Part shown: positions 1-5,049 of the stretch, piece by piece
Position numbering within the stretch: the stretch's first letter is position 1
How the letters are laid out: each line of letters begins with the position of its first letter
NCBI GenBank assembly: GCA_900554095.1
Contig: USGC01000143.1
Span: 1 to 5,049 of the forward strand
DNA: 5,049 bases
Direction: 5' to 3'
From: an uncultured bacterium
GTDB lineage: Bacteria > Cyanobacteriota > Vampirovibrionia > Gastranaerophilales > Gastranaerophilaceae
Notes under the pieces: generated by a model
Told to the model about the DNA's origin: nothing
Database searches by the model: none
Seen by the model: only the letters and a program-made list of their open reading frames with translations
Program-made: the position numbers and the translations under genes

Positions 1-846
1 TACTTTTATAACAACACCATCTGTTGCATAATTCAAATCATACCTTTGAGTTTCCCACTCGCGGCAGTAATCAATGGCCTCTTCAATATTCTTGCATAAC
101 TTCATGTTCGGATTTACCCTAAAGCCAAGTTCTTTAAGGTACATCATCCCCTCATAATGCGTTTGGGGAGGGTTTTTAACCTGATCAAACGAGCCATTGT
201 ATACAAAAATTGACAAATCACGCTGTGCCGTAACCGAGCTGTCTAACTGTCGAATTGAGCCGGCAGCAGCGTTTCTTGGGTTTGCAAAGACTTTCTCGCC
301 AAGAACTGCGTTTTCTTCATTTAACTTTTCAAAAGAAGTTTTAGGCATATAAACTTCTCCGCGCACTTCAAGGCTTTCCGGCTGAAAGAGTTTGAGAGGT
401 ATGGCTTTAATTGTCTTTAAATTGTTCGTGATGTTTTCGCCTGTAATCCCATCGCCACGCGTAACTCCTGTTGTAAAAAGTCCGTTTTCATAAGTTAAAG
501 AAATTGCAAGCCCGTCGATTTTAAGTTCGCACACTAGCTCTACCGGCTCATTGAAATTTGTTGAAAGCTTGTCATACCATTTTCTAAGTTCATCATAATC
601 GTAAGTATTATCAAGACTATAAAGCCTGTATTTATGCTTATAAGGAAAGAATTTTTCACTGACAGAACCTACTCTTTGGGTTGGGCTGTCAGGAGTTTTA
701 AGTTCCGGATATTTTTCTTCAAGCTCTTTTAGTTCCGCAAACATCTTATCATATTCAAAATCACTGATAGATGGGTTGTCTTCAACATAGTAAAGGTAAT
801 TATGTTTATTTATTTGCTCTTTCAAAAAATTTATTCTATCTATCAT
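1..846 (-). CDS. ligA: NAD-dependent DNA ligase LigA, N-terminal part (3' end outside window)
   Basis: LigA seals nicks during replication and repair, using NAD+ to adenylate an active-site lysine. Translating from the ATG at 846-844 gives 282 open codons to the window edge, against about 670 residues for the family, so the OB, zinc-finger, HhH and BRCT regions are missing. The NMN-binding Ia domain is visible at about residues 12-60 (YLYYVEDNP, then D29, Y32, D33, and the TPDSPTQRVG stretch). The nucleotidyltransferase domain follows with motif I KIDG (K109 is the adenylated lysine), RGDG at 130-133, EVRGEV at 160-165, NPRNAAAGS at 189-197 and motif IV DGVVIK at 276-281. Tyr20 stands where E. 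coli has His23; a YY pair here is also found in Gram-positive LigAs, so I do not read it as a defect. AAAGG at 853-857, six bases before the ATG, supports the start. The gene follows speB by 56 bases. Confidence 0.97.
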   Translation of the reverse strand, partial: MIDRINFLKEQINKHNYLYYVEDNPSISDFEYDKMFAELKELEEKYPELKTPDSPTQRVGSVSEKFFPYKHKYRLYSLDNTYDYDELRKWYDKLSTNFNEPVELVCELKIDGLAISLTYENGLFTTGVTRGDGITGENITNNLKTIKAIPLKLFQPESLEVRGEVYMPKTSFEKLNEENAVLGEKVFANPRNAAAGSIRQLDSSVTAQRDLSIFVYNGSFDQVKNPPQTHYEGMMYLKELGFRVNPNMKLCKNIEEAIDYCREWETQRYDLNYATDGVVIKV

Positions 847-858
847 AGCTAACCTTTC

Positions 859-887
859 AATTTACGAGCCGCGGCTCGTGATGTTAA
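859..887 (-). promoter_or_regulatory. Possible ligA promoter with a palindrome filling the spacer
   Basis: On the minus strand TTAACA (882-887, five of six matches to TTGACA) is followed after exactly 17 bases by TAAATT (859-864, four of six matches to TATAAT). The spacer is almost entirely the palindrome listed separately. A transcript from here would start near 852, only about six bases before the ligA ATG, and would leave the AAAGG ribosome-binding site upstream of the start point. The site may therefore not be a true promoter, or ligA may be translated with that AAAGG only from read-through transcripts. Weak call based on hexamer matches alone. Confidence 0.3.
864..879. repeat. Perfect 16-bp GC-rich palindrome in the speB-ligA gap
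   Basis: ACGAGCCGCGGCTCGT equals its own reverse complement, and one G-T wobble plus one A-T pair can extend it outward. Twelve of 16 bases are G or C, in a gap that is otherwise A+T-rich. Neither side is followed by a T-run, so it is not a classical intrinsic terminator. It could be an operator for a dimeric regulator, an mRNA stem-loop between speB and ligA, or a copy of a dispersed palindromic element; the window does not separate these. Confidence 0.75.
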
Positions 888-902
888 CAACAAGGAATTC
901 GA

Positions 903-1763
903 TTACAAAATCATCAGTAATTCGCGAATAACCTTGGACGCCACGGCTGTTGAAACTCCCGACGCATCGTAATCCGGCGCAAGTTCCACAACATCTGCTC
1001 CTATGATGTCGAAATCTTTTAAATAAGTAAACCAGCCAATAAGCGTATTAAAATTTAATCCTCCGGATTCAGGTGTTCCTGTTCCTGGCATAATAGAAGG
1101 ATCTAGTACATCCAAATCAACAGTAACAAATATTTTTTTGTCCTTCAAACTGTCTAAGTCTGAATAAGTTTTAGCCAAAGTGTGGTGTTCTCTCATAAAA
1201 TTAAATTCTTCTTTCATACCTGATCTTATGCCGATTTGTTTAAGGTTTTGAGCGCCAACGATTTTTGAAGCGTGCCTGATAACCGCAGAATGCGACATTT
1301 CTTCACCCAAATACTCCTCTCTTAAATCAGTATGAGCGTCAAAGTGCACTATTGCTAAATCTTTGTAGAATTTAGAAACTGCTTTGATTTCAGGCAAAGT
1401 TACCAAGTGCTCCCCGCCAATGCCAAAAACCTTTTTGCCATCGTGGTAAATTTCTTCAACATTTTGTTCAATTACATCAAGTGATTTATATGTATTGCCG
1501 AGTGGAAGTTCTAAATCCCCTGCATCGTGGAAATTTACATCACTGAGATGTTTGTCAAAATTCGGAGAGTATTCCTCCAACCCCCAGCTTGCAAGCCGGA
1601 TTTGTTCAGGCGCAAACCGCGAACCGGGACGATAAGAAACAGTTCCATCAAAAGGAAGCCCCAGCATTACAATATCAGCGCTTTCATAATCAGGGTTCTG
1701 CCCCATCCAATTCCTGTCTAAAAACGGTCCTTTTAACAAAGTTTGTCCTCCAAAATTAGCCAC
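903..1763 (-). CDS. speB: Agmatinase-type ureohydrolase (arginase/agmatinase family)
   Basis: Predicted binuclear manganese ureohydrolase that splits agmatine into putrescine and urea in the cytoplasm. The 286-residue product has the whole ligand set of the family: GGEH with H119, FDAHTD at 141-146 (D142, H144, D146), and VDLDVLDP at 215-222 (D216, D218, then PGTGTPESGG), with E260 near the C-terminus. TVSYRPGSRF (41-50), SHS (157-159) and IRSGMKEEF (179-187) resemble Bacillus-type SpeB and argue for agmatinase over arginase, although guanidinobutyrase-like substrates cannot be excluded. Length is normal for the family (about 290). The reported start is GTG at 1763-1761, with an in-frame TAA a few codons upstream, but no ribosome-binding site precedes it. 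A TTG at 1739-1737 (codon 9) has GGAGGA seven bases upstream and may be the real start, giving 278 residues. It follows proA by 38 bases on the same strand. No decarboxylase making agmatine is in view. Confidence 0.9.
   Translation of the reverse strand: MANFGGQTLLKGPFLDRNWMGQNPDYESADIVMLGLPFDGTVSYRPGSRFAPEQIRLASWGLEEYSPNFDKHLSDVNFHDAGDLELPLGNTYKSLDVIEQNVEEIYHDGKKVFGIGGEHLVTLPEIKAVSKFYKDLAIVHFDAHTDLREEYLGEEMSHSAVIRHASKIVGAQNLKQIGIRSGMKEEFNFMREHHTLAKTYSDLDSLKDKKIFVTVDLDVLDPSIMPGTGTPESGGLNFNTLIGWFTYLKDFDIIGADVVELAPDYDASGVSTAVASKVIRELLMIL
1746..1751 (-). promoter_or_regulatory. Strong Shine-Dalgarno inside the speB ORF, favouring a TTG start
   Basis: GGAGGA on the minus strand lies within codons 5-6 of the longest speB frame and seven bases before an in-frame TTG at 1739-1737. 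This is near-ideal spacing, whereas the upstream GTG has only A/T-rich sequence before it. Conserved family sequence begins well after codon 9, so either start leaves a complete enzyme. The motif could also be only a Gly-Gly codon pair. Confidence 0.5.
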
Positions 1764-1769
1764 ATTTCT

Positions 1770-1799
1770 ATTTTATCACAAAAAATCCTTAATGGTAAA
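1770..1799 (-). promoter_or_regulatory. Candidate speB promoter in the proA-speB gap
   Basis: On the minus strand TTTACC (1794-1799, four of six matches to the -35 consensus) is separated by 18 bases from TAAAAT (1770-1775, five of six matches to TATAAT). Transcription would begin near 1763, which is the G of the upstream GTG. That would give either a leaderless GTG message or, with the TTG start, a 24-base leader that carries GGAGGA. It lies just after the proA stop, so speB could be expressed both from here and by read-through from proBA. A+T-rich gaps yield such matches by chance. Confidence 0.4.
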
Positions 1800-1801
1800 A
1801 A

Positions 1802-3058
1802 CTAATTATTAATGTCTTTGTGATGAAATTGTTTTCGGCCTTCAGCGTAATCCGCCACAACATGCCCGTTTCCAATTAGTTTATATTTATAAATTGTTAA
1901 ACCTTCAAGTCCAACAGGCCCGCGGGCGTGGGTTTTGTTGGTAGAAATCCCGACTTCTGCCCCAAAACCGTATCTGAAACCATCGGCAAAACGTGTTGAC
2001 GCATTCCAATAAACGCCTGCTGAATCAACTTTGTTCATAAACTTATCGGCATTAGCCGCATTTTCTGTTATAATACAATCTGTATGCCCTGAACCGTATG
2101 TGTTAATATGTTCGATTGCTTCGTCTAAATCTTTAACTATTTTAAAAGCTAAGATTTTGTCTCCATATTCAAAAGCCCAGCTTTCAGGATTATCAACAAG
2201 CTTTATTTCCTCAAGTTGCAGCGCCGCCAAAAGTGTATCAATCGCCGGGAATTTTTCGTGAATTAAAAGCGTTTCAACAGCATTGCATGCACTCGGATAC
2301 TGAGTTTTCGCATCAATTATAATTTTTTGTGCTAATTCAAGGTCAGCACTCTCATCTGCAAAAATATGGCAAATTCCGTCCGCATGGCCCAGAACAGGAA
2401 TTTTTGTATTTTCTTTAATATATTTTACGAGTTTGTTTCCTCCGCGCGGGATTATAAGGTTAATGTACTTATCGCATTTAAGCATTTCGGAAACATCGTC
2501 ATGAGTATATACTTGAGAAAGCACGTTTTTCGGAAAACCCTCAACATTTTCAAGCGCACTATTAATTATGTTTAAAATAGTTTTGTTTGTGTTGACGGAT
2601 TCCTTGCCGCCCTTCAAAATTACTGCATTAGAGGATTTGATTGCAAGGGACGAAATCTGCGCTATAACGTCCGGCCGCGCTTCAAATATAATTCCAAGAA
2701 CACCAATCGGACAGGAAACCTTATAAAGCGTCAGGTCTTTGTCAAGCTCCCTCACTAAAAGTTTCTTATTTACCGGGTCTTCGAGTTCTGCAATCTCGCG
2801 TATGCCTTTAATCATATCGCGCATTTTGTTTTCGTCAAGCTTTAGTCTGTTAAATGTTGCTTTTGAAAGCTTTCCGCTTTCCACAAAACTTTCGGCCTCT
2901 TTTAAGTCTTTTCTGTTTGCAGAAAATATATCTTCACGATTGTTTTCGATAGCGTCGGCAACCGCGTTCAGGGCTTTGTTTTTAAGTTCTGTTGAAAGGT
3001 CGGCTATCTCTAGTGAAGCTTTTTTAGCCGCTTTTGCGATATCAATAAAGTTTTGCAT
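1802..3058 (-). CDS. proA: Gamma-glutamyl phosphate reductase (glutamate-5-semialdehyde dehydrogenase)
   Basis: Second step of proline synthesis: NADPH-dependent reduction of gamma-glutamyl phosphate to glutamate-5-semialdehyde, which cyclises to pyrroline-5-carboxylate. The 418-residue product matches the usual family length of about 415-420 and is intact. An aldehyde dehydrogenase-like fold is evident: the cofactor-domain stretch PIGVLGIIFEARPDV at 117-131, ILKGGKE at 147-153, IPRGG at 203-207, the catalytic cysteine C258 in YPSACNAVET, and the C-terminal signature stretch FGAEVGIST (365-373) followed by ARGPVGLEGLT (378-388). The ATG at 3058-3056 is preceded by AGGAGAG. It starts ten bases after the proB stop, so the two form one translational unit and probably channel the unstable acyl phosphate between the enzymes. 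The stop is TAG. ProC, the third enzyme, is not in the window. Confidence 0.98.
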   Translation of the reverse strand: MQNFIDIAKAAKKASLEIADLSTELKNKALNAVADAIENNREDIFSANRKDLKEAESFVESGKLSKATFNRLKLDENKMRDMIKGIREIAELEDPVNKKLLVRELDKDLTLYKVSCPIGVLGIIFEARPDVIAQISSLAIKSSNAVILKGGKESVNTNKTILNIINSALENVEGFPKNVLSQVYTHDDVSEMLKCDKYINLIIPRGGNKLVKYIKENTKIPVLGHADGICHIFADESADLELAQKIIIDAKTQYPSACNAVETLLIHEKFPAIDTLLAALQLEEIKLVDNPESWAFEYGDKILAFKIVKDLDEAIEHINTYGSGHTDCIITENAANADKFMNKVDSAGVYWNASTRFADGFRYGFGAEVGISTNKTHARGPVGLEGLTIYKYKLIGNGHVVADYAEGRKQFHHKDINN

Positions 3059-3060
3059 AT

Positions 3061-3067
3061 CTCTCCT
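3061..3067 (-). promoter_or_regulatory. proA ribosome-binding site in the proB-proA gap
   Basis: AGGAGAG on the minus strand lies between the proB TAA (3069-3071) and the proA ATG (3056-3058). It fixes the proA start and shows that this organism uses Shine-Dalgarno sites, which makes the absence of one before proB notable. Confidence 0.8.
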
Positions 3068-3068
3068 G

Positions 3069-4199
3069 TTATAAAATTGTTATATTGTCGCGCGTGATAA
3101 TTGCATCGTAAGTTTTGAAACCGAGGATTTTAATAATATCATCCGAGTGGCAGCCAATAACTTTGCAGCACGCCTCTGAATCGTAATTCGTAATTCCACG
3201 CGCAAATTCATTTCCATCCTCGTCAAGAATTGATACAACATCACCTTTTTTGAATTCGTTTGTAATTTCTGTTACGCCAATCGGCAGAAGGCTTTTTTCT
3301 TTTTCAACAAGCGCCTTTTTAGCGCCGCTGTTGACCGTAATTTTGCCTATAATATTTGTAGCATAGCCAATCCAGCGTTTTTTATCAGATAAACCTTCGG
3401 TCTGCGGCAAGAACATTGTTCCTATGTTTTCGCCGGCAAAAACTTTTTTAATCACAAAAGGTATTTTTCCGTTTGCAATCAAAACCTTTCCACCAAAACG
3501 CGTTACAAGCCTTGCAGCCTTTAGCTTAGTTCTCATACCGCCCCTTCCGCCTGCTGAAGCGTCGGTGCCGAGAGAAAGAATTTCATCACTAACTTCTTCT
3601 ACAACATTAATAATCTTTGCATCAGGGTTTTTGTCATAAAGCCCGTCAACATCAGAAAGTATAAGAAGCAAATCCGCATCAAGCTCGCTTGCCACAAGCG
3701 CTGAAAGCTTATCATTGTCTGAAAAACAAACCTGCATATGCTCATACATTTCATCAACTTCAATAGTAGAAACCGTGTCATTTTGGTTAATAATCGGGAT
3801 TGCCCCCAATTCCAGAAGTTTATTCAATGTTGTTCTGAGGCTCAAATACCTTTTACGGAGCGAGAAATCGTCTTCTGTCAAAAGGATTTGCGCTGCCACA
3901 AGATTGTAAGTATCAAAACCGCTTTCGTAAATTTTCATCAATTTGCTCTGTCCAATAGCCGCACATGCTTGTTTAAGCGCCGTTCCGGTTGTACCTTCAA
4001 GCCCCAGCCTCTTTTTGCCCAATCCCACAGCCCCAGATGTTACTAAAATAACTTCTTTTCCTGCATTCACAAGTGAAGAAATGTCTTCAATAAAAGAATA
4101 AATTCTTGGTAAAGAAACATTCCCCTCATCGTTTCTGAGAATATTCGTTCCGAGTTTGATTACGATACGTTTTGCCTTAACAAATTCTTTTCTGTCCAT
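3069..4199 (-). CDS. proB: Glutamate 5-kinase with C-terminal PUA domain
   Basis: First, committed step of proline synthesis: ATP-dependent phosphorylation of glutamate to gamma-glutamyl phosphate, passed to ProA. The 376-residue product has the amino acid kinase domain at about 10-260 and a PUA domain at about 275-370, the normal two-domain layout. Visible motifs are RIVIKLGTN (11-19, K15), VTSGAVGLG (53-61), INQND (137-141), SDNDKLSALVAS (160-171), LSDVDGLYD (181-189) and GGRGGMRTKLKAA (217-229). The loop between INQND and SDND is about nine residues longer than I recall in E. coli ProB, where the stretch lies near the glutamate and proline-inhibition site. The ATG at 4199-4197 has no Shine-Dalgarno, and a perfect extended -10 ends six bases before it, so the message may be leaderless. 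Proline feedback inhibition is expected from the family; it is not shown by this sequence. Confidence 0.98.
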   Translation of the reverse strand: MDRKEFVKAKRIVIKLGTNILRNDEGNVSLPRIYSFIEDISSLVNAGKEVILVTSGAVGLGKKRLGLEGTTGTALKQACAAIGQSKLMKIYESGFDTYNLVAAQILLTEDDFSLRKRYLSLRTTLNKLLELGAIPIINQNDTVSTIEVDEMYEHMQVCFSDNDKLSALVASELDADLLLILSDVDGLYDKNPDAKIINVVEEVSDEILSLGTDASAGGRGGMRTKLKAARLVTRFGGKVLIANGKIPFVIKKVFAGENIGTMFLPQTEGLSDKKRWIGYATNIIGKITVNSGAKKALVEKEKSLLPIGVTEITNEFKKGDVVSILDEDGNEFARGITNYDSEACCKVIGCHSDDIIKILGFKTYDAIITRDNITIL

Positions 4200-4205
4200 A
4201 CGTCG

Positions 4206-4214
4206 ATTATAGCA
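4206..4214 (-). promoter_or_regulatory. Extended -10 promoter of proBA, predicted to start at the ATG
   Basis: TGCTATAAT on the minus strand is a perfect TATAAT (4206-4211) with the TG of an extended -10 (4213-4214). There is no good -35 at 16-18 bases upstream, which an extended -10 can tolerate; a run of eight A residues (T on the plus strand, 4223-4230) lies just upstream. With standard spacing the first transcribed base is at about 4199, the A of the proB ATG. The site fills the 29-base gap after the pilin-like gene. Confidence 0.65.
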
Positions 4215-4228
4215 CGAAAAGATTTTTT

Positions 4229-5049
4229 TTAATAGCTGACTTTGACAGGGTAATCATCGGGAATTTTCCAGCCGTTGTATTGGATGTAAGCAGCACAGAA
4301 AGCTTTGTTTCTTTCGTTGCACGCACGATATCCGTCTGAATATTGAATTCCATTTTTAAACCCTTCCAGAGTACCATCCCATGAATATTTAAAAGGCTCA
4401 AAGTTACGACTTACATTTGCAAAGCTTGCATATTTTTTATAAGCATCAGGTGCATAGTTAAAAGTAAAATCACAAACACCCGTGTTTACCTCTGAATAAC
4501 GCTCTTCGCCTTTTTTACATTTAAAATAATCCTTTGTATAAAAACGCCAATCGTATAAACTTGTACTATTGATAAACGCAAAGCAGCCGCCATCTGCAAG
4601 ATAAAATATTGGATAACCTTCTGAATTGTATTTTGTTTCAGTTATTTTCATGTACGGCGCAAGGTATTTGTTTACCCACTTTTCGCGGTTGGTTTTGCCT
4701 TTGACAGGGCGGTTTTTTATGTCGGTATCAAGATCGTCGTACTTTGCATACCAGTATTCTCTGTCTCCGTAATCCACTTCTGCTAAGGTTATCGCCTGGT
4801 TTATTGCGGAGTAGAATTTTGCCAAGCGCGTTTCAACGACTTTATTTGCGTGTTTTTGGATTAAGGTCGGAAGTGTCAACGCTGCGACTACGCCGATTAT
4901 GCAAATGGTTATTAAAACTTCTGCTAATGTAAAGGCAGTTTTTGTTGGGCTGAAAGCCCAACCTACTTCTTCTGAGGTTATATCTTTGTAGGTTGGGCTT
5001 TCTACCCCAAGATTTCTTCCTTTAAGCGGTAAAAACCCGCGAGCCCCCC
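4229..5049 (-). CDS. Type IV pilin-like / pseudopilin protein (5' end outside window)
   Basis: Exported protein with a prepilin-type N-terminus; its role (pilus, type II secretion-like pseudopilus, competence or surface protein) cannot be told from sequence. The frame is open from the TAA at 4229-4231 to the window edge, with 272 visible residues and no ATG, GTG or TTG before the hydrophobic helix, so the true start lies beyond 5049. In visible numbering, TKTA|FTLAEVLIT places the likely prepilin peptidase cut between A38 and F39, with the canonical Glu5 at residue 43; the -1 residue is Ala instead of the commoner Gly. The hydrophobic helix spans about 44-63. The globular part is rich in Tyr, Lys and Asp, has five cysteines (about 155, 177, 192, 243, 251) and ends in YNGWKIPDDYPVK. 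The TTG at 4879 would remove the signal and is not the start. The leader-coding DNA contains an inverted repeat. Confidence 0.85.
   Translation of the reverse strand, partial: GARGFLPLKGRNLGVESPTYKDITSEEVGWAFSPTKTAFTLAEVLITICIIGVVAALTLPTLIQKHANKVVETRLAKFYSAINQAITLAEVDYGDREYWYAKYDDLDTDIKNRPVKGKTNREKWVNKYLAPYMKITETKYNSEGYPIFYLADGGCFAFINSTSLYDWRFYTKDYFKCKKGEERYSEVNTGVCDFTFNYAPDAYKKYASFANVSRNFEPFKYSWDGTLEGFKNGIQYSDGYRACNERNKAFCAAYIQYNGWKIPDDYPVKVSY
4944..5002. repeat. Three-arm inverted repeat within the pilin-like gene's leader
   Basis: GAAAGCCCAACCTAC (4952-4966) and GTAGGTTGGGCTTTC (4988-5002) are perfect 15-bp inverted copies around a 21-base loop. A third arm, GTTGGGCT (4944-4951), pairs with AGCCCAAC (4955-4962) around a three-base loop, so two hairpins compete for the same middle segment. 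All arms are translated on the minus strand, giving ESPTY, VGWAF and SPT. The form suggests a small mobile or dispersed palindromic element kept in frame, or an RNA switch. Confidence 0.8.

Noticed and set aside
58..60. LigA Tyr20 replacing E. coli His23 as a sign of a defective ligase (the residue itself lies at 787-789)
   Set aside because: The rest of the Ia and adenylation motifs is intact and Tyr at this position is seen in other bacterial LigAs, so it is ordinary variation.
861..882. Intrinsic terminator after speB
   Set aside because: The palindrome forms a GC-rich stem, but neither strand has a following T-run, so only a stem or operator is supported.
1527..1721. Plus-strand open frame opposite speB
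   Set aside because: It lies wholly inside a well-supported minus-strand enzyme gene, and its translation has no recognisable family sequence.
1763..1765. ATG overlapping the speB GTG
   Set aside because: On the minus strand this ATG is in a different frame (M-W-L-I...) that does not encode the ureohydrolase.
2739..3074. 111-codon plus-strand open frame opposite the start of proA
   Set aside because: Serine- and phenylalanine-rich translation typical of the antisense of a Lys/Glu-rich gene; it overlaps the catalytically complete proA and its ribosome-binding site.
3738..4046. 102-codon plus-strand open frame opposite proB
   Set aside because: Shadow of conserved proB kinase motifs on the other strand; no independent support.
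4242..4247. Perfect TTGACA on the plus strand
   Set aside because: No -10-like hexamer at 16-18 bases downstream and no plus-strand gene follows; it is inside the coding end of the pilin-like gene.
4877..4879. TTG as start of the pilin-like gene
   Set aside because: It lies in the middle of the hydrophobic prepilin helix; starting there would remove the FTLAEVLIT signal, which is in frame upstream.

Overview
The window is a compact, A+T-rich bacterial segment in which every supported gene lies on the minus strand. Read in the direction of transcription (from position 5049 down to 1), the order is: a type IV pilin-like / pseudopilin protein (5' end outside the window), proB (glutamate 5-kinase), proA (gamma-glutamyl phosphate reductase), an agmatinase-type ureohydrolase (speB), and the N-terminal 282 codons of ligA (NAD-dependent DNA ligase, 3' end outside the window). 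The gaps between genes are only 10 to 56 bases, so there is no gene-free stretch over 300 bases. I see no tRNA, rRNA, CRISPR array, insertion sequence or plus-strand gene.

Organism: the low G+C content, the pilin-like protein with an FTLAEVLIT-type N-terminal helix and the ending 'YNGWKIPDDYPVK' resemble the pseudopilin-like proteins that are abundant in gut Melainabacteria (Candidatus Gastranaerophilales). This placement rests on memory of the family's style and is a moderate-confidence inference. The SpeB variant is closer to Bacillus-type agmatinases than to the E. coli type.

Function: ProB and ProA carry out the first two steps of proline synthesis from glutamate. They are adjacent, with a ribosome-binding site for proA in the 10-base gap, so they form a clear two-gene unit. 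SpeB probably releases urea and putrescine from agmatine. LigA is a housekeeping replication and repair enzyme, and its position here is probably incidental. The pilin-like gene is separate: its stop codon abuts the proB promoter.

The points most worth a second look are in the control regions and at the right edge. A perfect extended -10 (TGCTATAAT) sits so close to proB that the transcript is predicted to begin at the A of its ATG. The speB gap has the same geometry, plus a strong Shine-Dalgarno inside the ORF that suggests a downstream TTG start. A perfect 16-bp GC-rich palindrome lies before ligA and fills the spacer of a possible promoter. A 15-bp perfect inverted repeat with a third overlapping arm is embedded in frame in the leader-coding part of the pilin-like gene. 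I found no convincing new multi-gene system; these are local observations.
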